Source: Oxalobacteraceae bacterium (GTDB lineage: Bacteria > Pseudomonadota > Gammaproteobacteria > Burkholderiales > Burkholderiaceae_D). Taken from it: 64,000 nt of DNA. Positions 21,163-32,467 of the stretch are shown here, in pieces (positions within the stretch are counted from its first letter, which is position 1; the number at the start of each line of letters is the position of its first letter). The DNA lies in the NCBI GenBank assembly GCA_947448025.1, contig CANFLV010000006.1:82644-146643 (forward strand), read 5' to 3'. The notes beneath the pieces are model-generated. The model was not told where the DNA came from. It did no database searches and saw only the letters and a program-made list of their open reading frames with translations. Made by a program: the position numbers and the translations under genes.

Positions 21163-21191
21163 TTGCTTATATGCGCATTTGATATAAGCAA
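21163..21191. promoter_or_regulatory. Inverted repeat between TSUP-cysI operon and divergent LysR-type regulator
   Basis: TTGCTTATAT-gcgcatttg-ATATAAGCAA, perfect 10-bp arms. Confidence 0.65.
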
Positions 21192-21284
21192 AAGCGATAA
21201 GCAAAAACGGCGCATGCGGGAGCTGGGCTTTGCGATGTCAGCCTTTCAGTGTTGTGCTAACTCATCAGGAAATCAAGGAAAGTC

Positions 21285-22226
21285 ATGAATCTGCATCAAC
21301 TGCGCTTCGTGCGTGAAGCAGTGCGGCAGAATTTCAATCTGACCGAAGCGGCCAAGGCGCTGTACACCTCGCAGCCGGGCGTGTCCAAGGCCATCATAGA
21401 GCTTGAAGAAGAACTCGGCGTCGATATCTTCACGCGCCATGGCAAGCGCATCCGTGGCCTGACCGAGCCGGGACGCGCAGTTTTGAGTTCGGTCGAATTG
21501 ATCATGCAGGAAATCGACAGCCTCAAAAGCATCGGCAAGGAATTCGCCGCGCAAGACAGCGGCAGCTTCACGATCGCGACCACGCATACGCAGGCGCGCT
21601 ACGCCTTGCCGAAAGTCGTGCAAGCCTTCAGCCAGAAATTTCCGAAAGTGCGCTTATCACTTTTGCAAGGCAATCCCAAGCAGGTCGCGGAAATGGTATT
21701 GAAGGATCAGGCCGATGTCGCCATCGCCACCGAAGGCATCGCCAGTATTGACGGCCTGGTCTCGATTCCCTGCTACCAGTGGGAACATGTGCTGGTCGTG
21801 CCGCTCGAGCATCCGCTGCTTAAAGCAAAAGTCATCACCCTCGAAGAAATCGCGGCCTATCCGCTCATTACCTATGATGGCGCCTTTACGGGTCGCACCA
21901 AAATTGACCAGGCATTCAGTTTGCGCGGCCTGAAGCCCGACATTTTGCTTGAAGCGATCGACGCCGATGTGATCAAGACTTATGTTGAACTCGGTCTTGG
22001 CGTTGGCATCATCGCCGGCATGGCCTATGATGCCGAGCGCGACCGGAACCTGCGCGCTGTCTCCGTGGGTCATCTGTTCGGCAGCAACGTCTCGCGCGTG
22101 GCCTTGAAGCAGGGCGCTTATTTGCGCAGCTATGTCTATACCTTCATCGAGCTGCTGGCGCCGACATTGAACCGCAAACTGATCGACCAGGTCATGAGTG
22201 GTGAAAAAGACATTTACGAAATCTGA
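21285..22226 (+). CDS. cysB: CysB-like LysR-family transcriptional regulator
   Basis: MNLHQLRFVREAVRQNFNLTEAAKALYTSQPGVSKAIIELEEELGVDIF; typical CysB/Cbl N-terminus. Confidence 0.92.
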   Translation: MNLHQLRFVREAVRQNFNLTEAAKALYTSQPGVSKAIIELEEELGVDIFTRHGKRIRGLTEPGRAVLSSVELIMQEIDSLKSIGKEFAAQDSGSFTIATTHTQARYALPKVVQAFSQKFPKVRLSLLQGNPKQVAEMVLKDQADVAIATEGIASIDGLVSIPCYQWEHVLVVPLEHPLLKAKVITLEEIAAYPLITYDGAFTGRTKIDQAFSLRGLKPDILLEAIDADVIKTYVELGLGVGIIAGMAYDAERDRNLRAVSVGHLFGSNVSRVALKQGAYLRSYVYTFIELLAPTLNRKLIDQVMSGEKDIYEI

Positions 22227-22250
22227 TATTTTTTTAGGCATGAAACAGCA

Positions 22251-22907
22251 ATGGCACCAGTAATCGTCAAGACCGACATGAAGGCTTATTACGCGCAGCG
22301 TGCGGATGGCTACGAAGCGATTTATGCAAACCCCGAGCGTGAAGACGATCTCGAACAATTGCAGGAGCGCGTACAGGATGTGCTCGAGGGCCACGCGGTG
22401 CTGGAACTGGCTTGCGGCACAGGCTTCTGGACTGAGCAATATGCGGAACTGGCAGAGTCCGTGCTGGCCACCGACAACAATCCCGCCATGCTGGCGCTGG
22501 CTCAGGCCAAGGATTTTCCGGACACGGTCGAGTTCGCCGAGATGGATGCTTTCAATGTGCACACCGATCGCGCCTTCACGGCCGGCTTCGGTGCGTTCTG
22601 GTGGGCGCATGTCATGCGTCAGGATCAGATTACCTATCTTGAGAAATTGCGCGCCGTGCTGGGCAAGGATGCTGTGCTGGTTCTGATTGACAATAATTAT
22701 ATCGAGGGCAGCAGCACGCCTTTCGCGCGCACGGATTTGGAGGGCAACACCTTCCAGATTCGCGAACTGGACAACGGTGAGCGCTTTGAAATCCTGAAAA
22801 ATTATCCGACCGACAGCGCCTTGCGCAAAAAATTCGGCGTCATGGCGCGTGAGATCAAGATCGTGCGTAATGAGTTTTACTGGATGCTGACTTGCCGTCT
22901 GAAATAA
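22251..22907 (+). CDS. Class I SAM-dependent methyltransferase
   Basis: VLELACGTGFWTEQYAELAESVLATDNNPAMLALA. Confidence 0.88.
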   Translation: MAPVIVKTDMKAYYAQRADGYEAIYANPEREDDLEQLQERVQDVLEGHAVLELACGTGFWTEQYAELAESVLATDNNPAMLALAQAKDFPDTVEFAEMDAFNVHTDRAFTAGFGAFWWAHVMRQDQITYLEKLRAVLGKDAVLVLIDNNYIEGSSTPFARTDLEGNTFQIRELDNGERFEILKNYPTDSALRKKFGVMAREIKIVRNEFYWMLTCRLK

Positions 22908-22929
22908 TTTAAATGAATTCGGACTGAAC

Positions 22930-23940
22930 ATGAAACTGGCGACCCTCAAAGACGGTACCCGCGACGGCCAACTCGTGATCGTCGCGAGTGACCTGAAATC
23001 TGCCGTGATGGCCGACCACATCGCACCGACCTTGCAACGCGCGCTCGACGACTGGGGTTTCATCGCGCCGCAGCTCGAGGATCTGTATGACGAGCTCAAC
23101 AACGGCCGCGCCAAACGAACGTTCGAATTCGATCCGAAAAAATGCATGTCGCCTTTGCCACGCGCCTACCAGTGGGCTGATGGTTCGGCCTATGTCAATC
23201 ATGTTGAACTCGTGCGCCGCGCGCGCAAGGCCGACATGCCCGACTCCTTCTGGCATGACCCTTTGATGTATCAGGGCGGCTCGGACGATTTCATCGGCCC
23301 GACCGACGATGTCGTGCTCGGCTCGGAAGACTGGGGAATTGATTTCGAAGGCGAAGTTGCTGTGATCACCGGTGACGTGCCCATGGGAGTGCGGGTCAAT
23401 GAAGCCGGCGCGCATATCCGCCTGCTGATGCTGGTTAATGATGTCTCGTTGCGCAATCTGATTCCGGAGGAACTGGCGAAGGGCTTCGGCTTCGTGCAAT
23501 CCAAGCCGGCCTCGAGTTTTTCACCGGTCGCAGTCACCCCCGATGAACTCGGCGCGGCATGGGCCGAAGGTAAAGTGCATTTGCCGCTGCGCGCGACCTG
23601 GAATGGCGTGCTGGTCGGTCAGCCGAATGCGGGCGTGGACATGGTCTTCAATTTTCCGCAATTGATCACGCATCTAGCCAAGACGCGCAATGTGCGCGCC
23701 GGCTCCATCATCGGCTCCGGCACGGTGTCGAACAAGGATGCCAGCAAGGGTTATACCTGCATCGCCGAGAAGCGCTGCCTGGAGACGATCGCCACGGGTG
23801 AGCCAAAGACGCCGTTCATGAAATTCGGCGATACGATCAAACTTGAAATGCTGGACGCGCAGGGGAAGTCGATCTTTGGTGCGATCAATCAGCAGATCAC
23901 GGAATTGATCGAAACGGAGCGTCGCAAGAACGCACGGTAA
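22930..23940 (+). CDS. Fumarylacetoacetate hydrolase family protein
   Basis: DWGIDFEGEVAVITGDVPMGV...NDVSLRN...GSGTVSNKD; FAH domain. Confidence 0.88.
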   Translation: MKLATLKDGTRDGQLVIVASDLKSAVMADHIAPTLQRALDDWGFIAPQLEDLYDELNNGRAKRTFEFDPKKCMSPLPRAYQWADGSAYVNHVELVRRARKADMPDSFWHDPLMYQGGSDDFIGPTDDVVLGSEDWGIDFEGEVAVITGDVPMGVRVNEAGAHIRLLMLVNDVSLRNLIPEELAKGFGFVQSKPASSFSPVAVTPDELGAAWAEGKVHLPLRATWNGVLVGQPNAGVDMVFNFPQLITHLAKTRNVRAGSIIGSGTVSNKDASKGYTCIAEKRCLETIATGEPKTPFMKFGDTIKLEMLDAQGKSIFGAINQQITELIETERRKNAR

Positions 23941-23960
23941 GGATGCGAACGTGTCAGATC

Positions 23961-24030
23961 GAGACAGGGTTATCGGGCGCCGCCAGACTGGTGACTTGTT
24001 AAGCCTGGCGGCACTCGATAGCCCTGTCTC
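23961..24030. repeat. Imperfect 26-bp inverted repeat (hairpin)
   Basis: GAGACAGGGTTATCGGGCGCCGCCAG ... CTGGCGGCACTCGATAGCCCTGTCTC; 23/26 complementary, 18-nt loop. Confidence 0.85.
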
Positions 24031-24111
24031 TGCGGCCGACGTTGAGGCGCGACCAATTTAAAACCCCATCCGGCCGGGTCGCTGGCCGCACCACGCTGGT
24101 CTGTCAGAGGT

Positions 24112-24171
24112 ATCCTCCCTGCGCGCCCCATCCCTTAAAAAGTCAGCAGGGATGGGGCGCGCAGGGAGGAT
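24112..24171. repeat. Perfect 23-bp inverted repeat (hairpin)
   Basis: A-TCCTCCCTGCGCGCCCCATCCC-ttaaaaagtcagca-GGGATGGGGCGCGCAGGGAGGA-T. Confidence 0.93.
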
Positions 24172-24273
24172 GCCGGGTAAAGAAGTCGCGGCATTCAATG
24201 AGGTGCTGTGCCAGGTTTAATAGGACCAAATTAATCAATCCACTTCTCGGCTTTACCAGCCAAGAACGAACTG

Positions 24274-25131
24274 TTATAAGCCGTCGATCAGCGCCACCGT
24301 TGCCGCATGCAGCGGATGGCCAGCTTCGGCAAACGCATCACAAATGGTCAGGTGATTTTGCGTCGGCAAGGCGATGTCGGCACGATGGTTCGCCTGCCAT
24401 GCCTGCGTCAGCATCGCCGTCTGACGATGAAACTCTTCCGACTCGAGCGTACCCACGGCGGTGATAAAAGGACTGGCCTGCAGCTGCGGCATCAAGGCCG
24501 GTGACAGCGGGCCAACGCGTTCTGGCGTGAGCTTGAGATCCACATTCACGAAAGCCGCATGCTGCACCGGCGCGAGATCATACAGCCCCGACAGCAGAAT
24601 ACCGCCCTTGAGCAAATCCGCCGGCAAGTCCGGTGCATACACCGGCCACACCGCCGCCAGCATCATCGCCGCCAGATGCGCGCCCGCCGAATGACCTGCC
24701 ACGACGATGCGTTCGCGATCAAATTCATATTGCTCTGCATGCCGGTACAGCCAGGCGATGGCCTTCAACTGCTGCTGCGTGATTTCTTCGATCGTAGCCT
24801 GTGGCGCGAGCGTGTAATTCGTCAGCGCGACGTTATAGCCGGCCTTGGTATAGGTTTTCGCGATGAAGGAAAAATCCGATTTGTCGAGCGAGCGCCACCA
24901 GCCACCATGAATGAATACGAGTAGCGGTGCGTCGCTGCGGTTCGCCGGGAAAAAGTCCAGACGTTCATCGGCCGAGTCGCCAAACGGCAGGTCAAATATG
25001 CCGGCTGTCGAGCGACGTACCTGTGCCGAAGTCTCGGCCCAGCGCTCAAAAATTTGTGGATGATCAGGAATCGAAGCACGCGCATTGAACTGGGCGCTGT
25101 AATAAACGGCAGGATTTTTCATTTTGGCCAT
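24274..25131 (-). CDS. Alpha/beta hydrolase (arylformamidase-like)
   Basis: PLLVFIHGGWWRSLDKSDFSFIAKTY...VVAGHSAGAHLAAMM; HGGxW and GHSAGAH motifs. Confidence 0.85.
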   Translation of the reverse strand: MAKMKNPAVYYSAQFNARASIPDHPQIFERWAETSAQVRRSTAGIFDLPFGDSADERLDFFPANRSDAPLLVFIHGGWWRSLDKSDFSFIAKTYTKAGYNVALTNYTLAPQATIEEITQQQLKAIAWLYRHAEQYEFDRERIVVAGHSAGAHLAAMMLAAVWPVYAPDLPADLLKGGILLSGLYDLAPVQHAAFVNVDLKLTPERVGPLSPALMPQLQASPFITAVGTLESEEFHRQTAMLTQAWQANHRADIALPTQNHLTICDAFAEAGHPLHAATVALIDGL

Positions 25132-25532
25132 AACACCATTTGTGTGCAGCGGAACAGGGCGACGGTCTTGCCCGCTTCATTGCTGACGGTGGCGTCCCAG
25201 ACTTGCGTATTACGACCGAGGTGGGCGGGCGTGGCGACGCAATGGAGCCAGCCTTCGCGCGCCGTGCCAAGATGATTACTCTTCAATTCGATGGTCGTGA
25301 AGCTCTGCGCGCCTTCTGGCAAATTGGCGATGCAGCCATAGCCGCAGGCGGTATCGGCCAGCATCACGACCGTGGCCGCATGCAGGTAGCCGTTCGCTGC
25401 CAGATGATGCGGTTTGATCGCGAGTCGTGCCTTGATGGCACGCTCTTCGACGGCGACGATTTCAAGGCCGAGCAGGTCGGACAGGCCGCCGGTTTGCATA
25501 TTGTTGAAGTCTGCGGGAGAGTGTTTAAGCAT
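25119..25532 (-). CDS. PaaI-family (hotdog) thioesterase
   Basis: GLEIVAVEERAIKARLAIKPHHLAANGYLHAATVVMLADTACGYG; start chosen at MLKHSPADFN. Confidence 0.85.
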   Translation of the reverse strand: MLKHSPADFNNMQTGGLSDLLGLEIVAVEERAIKARLAIKPHHLAANGYLHAATVVMLADTACGYGCIANLPEGAQSFTTIELKSNHLGTAREGWLHCVATPAHLGRNTQVWDATVSNEAGKTVALFRCTQMVLWPK

Positions 25533-25573
25533 GGTGGTCTCGGTTTTATTATGCTGGACGATCGCCAGGTGAA

Positions 25574-26460
25574 TCAATATTGTCCTCGTTTTGCGCGGGC
25601 GCTTTCCAGATGCCGGCACATGGCGTCGGCGCCATCAAGTATGCGCGGACCAGGGCGCGTCATCTGATCCGAATTCAAGGTGAACAGATTACCGCGCACG
25701 ACTGCCTTGAGCCGGCCGAAACGGCGCCAGTCGTATTTCGGATCGTCGGCACTACTGCCGGCGAGGATCACTTCGGGGTCGGCCTGCATCAGCGCTTCGA
25801 CATTCACAGTTGGCACCAGCGTTGGTAGCTTACCGAAAATATTTTGTCCACCGCAGAGCCGGATCACGCTCGACACCAGATGCGCATCATTGAGCGTCAT
25901 GAGCGGATCGCGCCAGACTTGATAAAACACGGTGACGGTTGGACGCTGCGCATAGGTCGCGCTGAGCTGAGCGAGGCGGCTGCGGAACTGTGAAGCTGCC
26001 TGCTGCCCGACAGCGGTCGTACCGGCGAGCTGCGCGAGGCGTTCCAGCGAAGTCGCGACTGTGTCGAAGTCGCGCGGTTCGCTTTCGAACACCGGTATGC
26101 CGAGCTCGCGCAATTTGCCGACTTGCGGCCCGAGGTTACCGCTGCCCCAGCTGACGATCAGGTCCGGTTTCAGCGCGAGGATACGTTCGAGATCGAGCGC
26201 GGCGCTGCTGCCGATGGACGCAATGCTGCGCGCGGCCGCTGGATAGTCGCTGTATTCACTAATGCCAACGATCTTGCTGCCCGCACCTGCGGCAAAGAGC
26301 AGCTCGGTCGTGTGCGGCGCGAGGCTGACGATACGTTGTGCCGGCGCTGCCAGCGTCACTGCATGGCGCATGTCGTCCTGTACTGAAATTGCCGCCACTG
26401 TTGGCAATGCCATGCTCAGTAAAGCCGCCGCAAATATGCCGCGCCGCAGTGCGTGCAACA

Positions 26461-26461
<1 letters not shown>
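25574..26461 (-). CDS. Cobalamin/iron-type ABC transporter substrate-binding protein (BtuF-like)
   Basis: AQRIVSLAPHTTELLFAAGAGSKIVGISEYSDYP...; overlaps the panC stop. Confidence 0.85.
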
Positions 26462-27357
<896 letters not shown>

Positions 27358-27373
27358 TTAGTGAAGGGTTGAC

Positions 27374-28240
27374 CTAGCTGGGCGCATACGCCAGTCGCAC
27401 ATAAATCGGTGCGAAGGCTTCGGCCTGCGTGATTTCAATCAGGGTTTCTTTAGCCAATTCGAGCAGCGCCACGAAATTCACCACCAGCACCGGCACACCG
27501 CGCGAAGCATCGAACAGGTCGGCGAACTCGACAAAGCGACTCGACTGCAGCCGGCGCAAGATGCCGGTCATGTGCTCGCGCACCGATAATTCTTCGCGGC
27601 TGATCATGTGATGCGCAGTCAGCTTGGCGCGCTTGATCACGTCGGCCCAAGCGGCTTGCAGATCGATCGCTTCTACCTCGGGCCAGCGCGTGACCATGCT
27701 TTGCTCGATGTAGATTTGCGTGCGCACATAATCGCGGCCAAGCTGCGGCACCTTGTCGATTTGCTGCGCGGCGAGTTTCATTTGTTCGTATTCGAGCAGG
27801 CGGCGCACGAGCTCGGCGCGCGGATCAGCCGCATCTTCGCCGGTATCGGCTTTCTTCACCGGCAGCAGCATGCGCGATTTGATTTCAATCAGCATTGCCG
27901 CCATCAGCAGGTATTCGCCAGCCAGTTCGAGATTGTGTTCACGGATCTGCTCAACGTATTGCAGATACTGCTTCGTGACCGCCGCCATGGGGATATCGAG
28001 AATATTGAAATTCTGCTTGCGGATCAGGTAGAGCAGCAAATCCAGCGGACCTTCGAATGCCTCGAGAAAGACTTCCAGCGCGTCCGGCGGGATGTACAAA
28101 TCATTAGGCATGCGAAACAGCGGCTCGCCATAGAGCCGCGCAAACGCGACGCCATCGATGACGCTCGGCGTCGAATCGGCTTGTCCAGCCAAGGCCAGTT
28201 CCGGAGCGCTCGACGGCAGCTGCGCCAGCAGATTACTCAT
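27374..28240 (-). CDS. scpA: Segregation and condensation protein A
   Basis: FEGPLDLLLYLIRKQNFNILDIPMAAVTKQYLQYVE. Confidence 0.93.
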   Translation of the reverse strand: MSNLLAQLPSSAPELALAGQADSTPSVIDGVAFARLYGEPLFRMPNDLYIPPDALEVFLEAFEGPLDLLLYLIRKQNFNILDIPMAAVTKQYLQYVEQIREHNLELAGEYLLMAAMLIEIKSRMLLPVKKADTGEDAADPRAELVRRLLEYEQMKLAAQQIDKVPQLGRDYVRTQIYIEQSMVTRWPEVEAIDLQAAWADVIKRAKLTAHHMISREELSVREHMTGILRRLQSSRFVEFADLFDASRGVPVLVVNFVALLELAKETLIEITQAEAFAPIYVRLAYAPS

Positions 28241-28249
28241 GGTGCGAGT

Positions 28250-28456
28250 TTATTTGCTCGAGTAGACGTAAGGCTTTTGCATGACGCGCGATTCGGCGGC
28301 CCGGCTGCGCTCGTCGAGGTCGATCGGCGCTGTATCCCACAGCCGCGCGCGGCCTGCGCGCTGTTGTTGTTCGAGCTGTGGATTGGCCGCTTTCAATTGC
28401 TTGATGAAGCCAGTGATCTCGGACTCGTATTCTGGGATTTGTTTGCTGAATAACAT
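28250..28456 (-). CDS. DUF3460 family small protein
   Basis: MLFSKQIPEYESEITGFIKQLKAANPQLEQQQRAGRARLWD; upstream of scpA. Confidence 0.75.
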   Translation of the reverse strand: MLFSKQIPEYESEITGFIKQLKAANPQLEQQQRAGRARLWDTAPIDLDERSRAAESRVMQKPYVYSSK

Positions 28457-28473
28457 GGTTATTTTGGACACAA

Positions 28474-28516
28474 AAAATAGGCAAGTGCTATTTTACCTTG
28501 TCTTGACAAGGTAAAA
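28474..28516. promoter_or_regulatory. Overlapping, mutually exclusive hairpins upstream of DUF3460-scpA-panC
   Basis: TTTTACCTTGTC-TT-GACAAGGTAAAA (28491-28516) overlaps AAAATAG-GCAAGTG-CTATTTT (28474-28494) by 4 nt. Confidence 0.6.
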
Positions 28517-28551
28517 CGCTCTGGGGCGAGTCTTGTCTGCGCGCCATGACT

Positions 28552-29031
28552 CTATCGCCGCAAAAACCGTCGCATCACATTCGGCAAAGGTTCCAGCGGA
28601 TTGGCATGGCTGTAATCAAGTTCAGGCGCGATCTCGAAGCCATAGGCAGCATACAGGTCCAGCAGCTGCGGTTGGTCGGCGCGCACGGCGAGGCGCAATT
28701 CGCAGACATCGGCGGTGAGCGCATGATGGATCACGGCTTCGAGTAAATGCTGCGATAGGCGGTGTCCGCGCAGCTCGGGCGTGATGCCCATGCGTGCAAT
28801 TTCCCACACATCCGTTTCGGTATCGACCGGCAGCCAGCGCACCGAGCCGGCCGGCTTGTCGTCGACGAGCAGGATGAAGCCGCCACCCTGCTGTAAATCA
28901 TGGGCGACCCGCGGTGCGGCTTCGCGATGGCCACTTGAACTGGCGGAAACGCGGTTCGCCCAGGCGGCGCGGGTCAGCTCTGCCATCAGCTGTGCATCAT
29001 CAAACGTGGCTTCGCGAATGTTGATGTTCAT
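28552..29031 (-). CDS. GNAT family N-acetyltransferase
   Basis: MNINIREATFDDAQLMAELTRAAW...IARMGITPELRGHRLSQHLLEAVIHHA. Confidence 0.85.
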   Translation of the reverse strand: MNINIREATFDDAQLMAELTRAAWANRVSASSSGHREAAPRVAHDLQQGGGFILLVDDKPAGSVRWLPVDTETDVWEIARMGITPELRGHRLSQHLLEAVIHHALTADVCELRLAVRADQPQLLDLYAAYGFEIAPELDYSHANPLEPLPNVMRRFLRR

Positions 29032-29038
29032 GGCGGGC

Positions 29039-31126
29039 TTAGCGTATGCGCATGCCGGGTTCAGCGCCCGGCCATGGGTTCAAGATGTAAATGCCGGGTT
29101 GGGCTTTTTCATCCTTGGCCGACGCTGCCAGCACCATACCTTCGGAGACGCCGAACTTCATTTTGCGCGGCGCGAGATTGGCGACCATGACGGTGAGTTT
29201 GCCGATCAGGTCTTCGGGTTTGTAGGAAGACTTGATGCCGGAGAAGACATTGCGCAGGCGGCTTTCGCCGACGTCGAGCGTCAGGCGCAGCAGTTTGTCG
29301 GAACCGTCGACGGCTTCGCAATTGACGATCTTCGCGATGCGCAAATCGACTTTAACGAAATCATCGATGCCGATTTCCGGGGCGAGTTCTTCGATGTCCG
29401 AGGCGGCTTCGGCGGCGGGTGCCTCTGCTGCTGCGGGCGCTGCTGGGGCATCGAACAATGCATCCAACATCTTCGGCTCGACGCGCGTCATCAGGTGGCT
29501 GTAGGCATTGATCGCATGGCCTGTGGTGAGCGCTACATTGCTGTCCTGCCACTGCAGTGGCGCGATATTGAGCAGCGCTTCGACATTCGCAGCGAGCGCC
29601 GGCAAGACCGGCTTGAGGTAGACGGTCAGGATGCGGAAGGCTTCGATCAGGCGGCTGCAGACTTCATGCAGCTCGGCGGCTTTTTCCGGATGCTTGGCGA
29701 GTTCCCAGGGCTTGTTCGCATCGACGTAGGCATTTACATGGTCAGCCTGATCCATCACGGCGCGCAAGGCTTTGCCGTATTCGCGGCTGTCGAACAGCGC
29801 CTGGATTTCTGTCGCAGCGTCACGCAGACGATCAAGGAAGGCATCGCCGGCGACCGCCCAGTCCATGCTCAGCTTGCCGTCGAATTTCTTGGCGATGAAG
29901 CCGGCGGCGCGGCTGGCGATATTGATGTATTTGCCGATCAAATCGGAATTGACGCGCGCGACGAAATCATCGGGATTGAAGTCGAGGTCTTCGACCTTCG
30001 CATTCAGTTTCGCGGCGATGTAATAGCGCAGCCATTCCGGGTTCATGCCGATATCAAGATAGCGCAGCGGCGAAATGCCGGTGCCGCGCGACTTCGACAT
30101 CTTCTCGCCGCTGACGGTGATGAAGCCGTGCACGAAGACATTGTTCGGTACTTTAAGACCGGCGAAATGCAGCATCGCCGGCCAGAACAGCGTATGGAAG
30201 TAGGTGATGTCCTTGCCGATGAAATGGTATTGCTCGGTAGCGGGATCGGCCATGAAGGCATCGAAGTCGCGGCCGGTCTTGTTGAAGTAATTTTTCAGTG
30301 AGGCGAGGTAGCCGATCGGCGCGTCCAGCCACACATAAAAATATTTGCCCGGTGCGTCAGGGATTTCGATGCCGAAGTAGGGCGCGTCGCGGCTGATGTC
30401 CCAGTCACCAAGGCCGGTATCGCCTTCGAGCCATTCGCGCGCCTTGTTCGCCACTTCCGCCTGCAATTTGCCGTCGAGCGCCCAGCTGCGCAGAAATTCG
30501 CCGCATTTCGGGTCTGACAGGCGGAAGAAATAATGTTCCGACGATTTCATCACTGGCGTCGCGCCTGACAGGGCCGAGAACGGTGCGATCAGGTCGGTCG
30601 GTGCATAGACCGCGCCGCAGACTTCGCAGGAGTCGCCGTATTGGTCTTTCGCATGGCATTTCGGGCATTCGCCCTTGATGTAGCGGTCGGCCAGGAACAT
30701 GTTCTTGATCGGATCGTAGAACTGGTCGATCGTCTTTGTCGTAATCAGTTTGGCGTCATCGCGCAGGCGGCGGTAGATCTCCTGCGACAGCTGATGATTC
30801 TCTTCACCATCGGTCGAATGCCAGTTATCGAAGCCGATATGGAAGCCATCGAGATGCTGTTTACGCCCGGCGGCAATGCGCGCCACGAATTCCTGCGGCG
30901 TGATGCCAGCCTTTTCGGCGGCGATCATGATCGGTGCGCCATGCGCATCGTCAGCGCAGACGAAATTGACTTCATGCCCTTGCATGCGCTGGAAGCGGAC
31001 CCAGATGTCTGCCTGGATGTACTCCATGATGTGGCCGACGTGGAAAGCCGCATTGGCGTAGGGCAGGGCGGTCGTGACGAAAAGCTTGCGCGGTGGTGCT
31101 GGGTTCATGGGGTGGAGCTTAATCAA
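29039..31126 (-). CDS. metG: Methionyl-tRNA synthetase
   Basis: [39 protein letters not shown]-terminal tRNA-binding domain. Confidence 0.97.
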   Translation of the reverse strand: MIKLHPMNPAPPRKLFVTTALPYANAAFHVGHIMEYIQADIWVRFQRMQGHEVNFVCADDAHGAPIMIAAEKAGITPQEFVARIAAGRKQHLDGFHIGFDNWHSTDGEENHQLSQEIYRRLRDDAKLITTKTIDQFYDPIKNMFLADRYIKGECPKCHAKDQYGDSCEVCGAVYAPTDLIAPFSALSGATPVMKSSEHYFFRLSDPKCGEFLRSWALDGKLQAEVANKAREWLEGDTGLGDWDISRDAPYFGIEIPDAPGKYFYVWLDAPIGYLASLKNYFNKTGRDFDAFMADPATEQYHFIGKDITYFHTLFWPAMLHFAGLKVPNNVFVHGFITVSGEKMSKSRGTGISPLRYLDIGMNPEWLRYYIAAKLNAKVEDLDFNPDDFVARVNSDLIGKYINIASRAAGFIAKKFDGKLSMDWAVAGDAFLDRLRDAATEIQALFDSREYGKALRAVMDQADHVNAYVDANKPWELAKHPEKAAELHEVCSRLIEAFRILTVYLKPVLPALAANVEALLNIAPLQWQDSNVALTTGHAINAYSHLMTRVEPKMLDALFDAPAAPAAAEAPAAEAASDIEELAPEIGIDDFVKVDLRIAKIVNCEAVDGSDKLLRLTLDVGESRLRNVFSGIKSSYKPEDLIGKLTVMVANLAPRKMKFGVSEGMVLAASAKDEKAQPGIYILNPWPGAEPGMRIR

Positions 31127-31248
31127 TTAAAAACGCAATTTTAGCAGCGCGCGGCCGCCTGTTGCGATCCAATACGGTCTAATCGTCGCTACGACGCGGA
31201 AATCGGCAGATTAGGCTAGACTTCGGCCAACGAAATTCAGGAGATGCA

Positions 31249-32337
31249 ATGAGCACAACGCCAGATGCGGTCAAGGCCGCTTTAATTCACGTCATCGATC
31301 CCAATACCGGCATCGACCTCGTCGCCAGCCGCTCGGCAAAAAATATCAAGGTCGACGGTCAGCAAGTCAGCCTCGATGTCGAGCTCGGTTATCCCGCCAA
31401 AAGCCAGTTCGAACTGATCCGTGGCCTGGTCACGCAAGCCGTGCAGGGACTCGACAGCGCGCTGCAGGTCAAGGTGAACGTGACGTCGAAGATCGTCGCG
31501 CATTCCGTACAGCGCGGCGTTAAATTGATGAGCAATGTCAAAAACATCATTGCCGTCGCTTCAGGCAAGGGCGGCGTAGGCAAATCGACCACGGCGGCGA
31601 ATCTGGCGCTCGCGCTGGCAGCCGAAGGCGCAACAGTCGGCGTATTGGATGCCGATATTTATGGCCCGTCCCAGCCGATGATCCTCGGTATTTCCGGCCG
31701 GCCCGAATCTGCCGACGGCAAGACCATGGAGCCACTGGAAAATTACGGCTTGCAGGTCTCCAGCATCGGCTTCATGATCGATCCGGACCAGCCCATGGTG
31801 TGGCGCGGCCCGATGGTCACGCAAGCCTTGCAGCAGCTGCTGGACCAGACGAACTGGCGCGATCTGGATTACCTGATCGTCGACATGCCGCCCGGTACCG
31901 GCGACATCCAGCTCACCTTGTCGCAAAAAGTCCCGGTCACCGGCGCCGTCATCGTCACCACGCCGCAAGATATCGCGCTGCTCGATGCGCGCAAGGGTTT
32001 GAAGATGTTCGAGAAGGTTGGCATTCCTATCCTCGGTATCGTTGAAAACATGAGTACGCATATTTGCTCGAATTGCGGCCATGCGGAAGCGATCTTCGGC
32101 GAAGGCGGCGGGCAAAAGATGTGTGCCGATTTCGGCGTTGAATTCCTCGGCGCCTTGCCGCTGACGATGTCGATACGCGAGCAGACGGATTCCGGCAAGC
32201 CGACCGTCGTCGCCGAGCCGAATGGCGCAGTGGCCGCGATTTACAAAACCATAGCACGCAAGATCGCCATCAGCGTTGCTGAGAAGGCAAAAGACATGTC
32301 GAGCAAGTTTCCGACGATTGTGGTCAAGAACGATTGA
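31249..32337 (+). CDS. apbC: Mrp/ApbC iron-sulfur carrier P-loop ATPase
   Basis: IIAVASGKGGVGKSTTAANLALALA; CSNCGH near C-terminus. Confidence 0.94.
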   Translation: MSTTPDAVKAALIHVIDPNTGIDLVASRSAKNIKVDGQQVSLDVELGYPAKSQFELIRGLVTQAVQGLDSALQVKVNVTSKIVAHSVQRGVKLMSNVKNIIAVASGKGGVGKSTTAANLALALAAEGATVGVLDADIYGPSQPMILGISGRPESADGKTMEPLENYGLQVSSIGFMIDPDQPMVWRGPMVTQALQQLLDQTNWRDLDYLIVDMPPGTGDIQLTLSQKVPVTGAVIVTTPQDIALLDARKGLKMFEKVGIPILGIVENMSTHICSNCGHAEAIFGEGGGQKMCADFGVEFLGALPLTMSIREQTDSGKPTVVAEPNGAVAAIYKTIARKIAISVAEKAKDMSSKFPTIVVKND

Positions 32338-32467
32338 ACCTGTGAGGGTGGGGTGGTACTCATCGCCCGCCTGGCTGTGCAAATAAGCTCCGGCCCGTGA
32401 TTTTGCGTTGAAAATGAATGGACCTTTAATGGCCGTGCGATAGAATAAGCCTGATAGGGGGTAGGCG

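Noticed and set aside
21657-23147. 496-aa minus-strand ORF spanning cysB, methyltransferase and FAH genes
   Set aside because: Antisense across three well-supported genes; no domain recognised.
28781-30301. 506-aa plus-strand ORF opposite metG
   Set aside because: Shadow ORF; metG signatures HIGH-like and KMSKS are intact on the minus strand.
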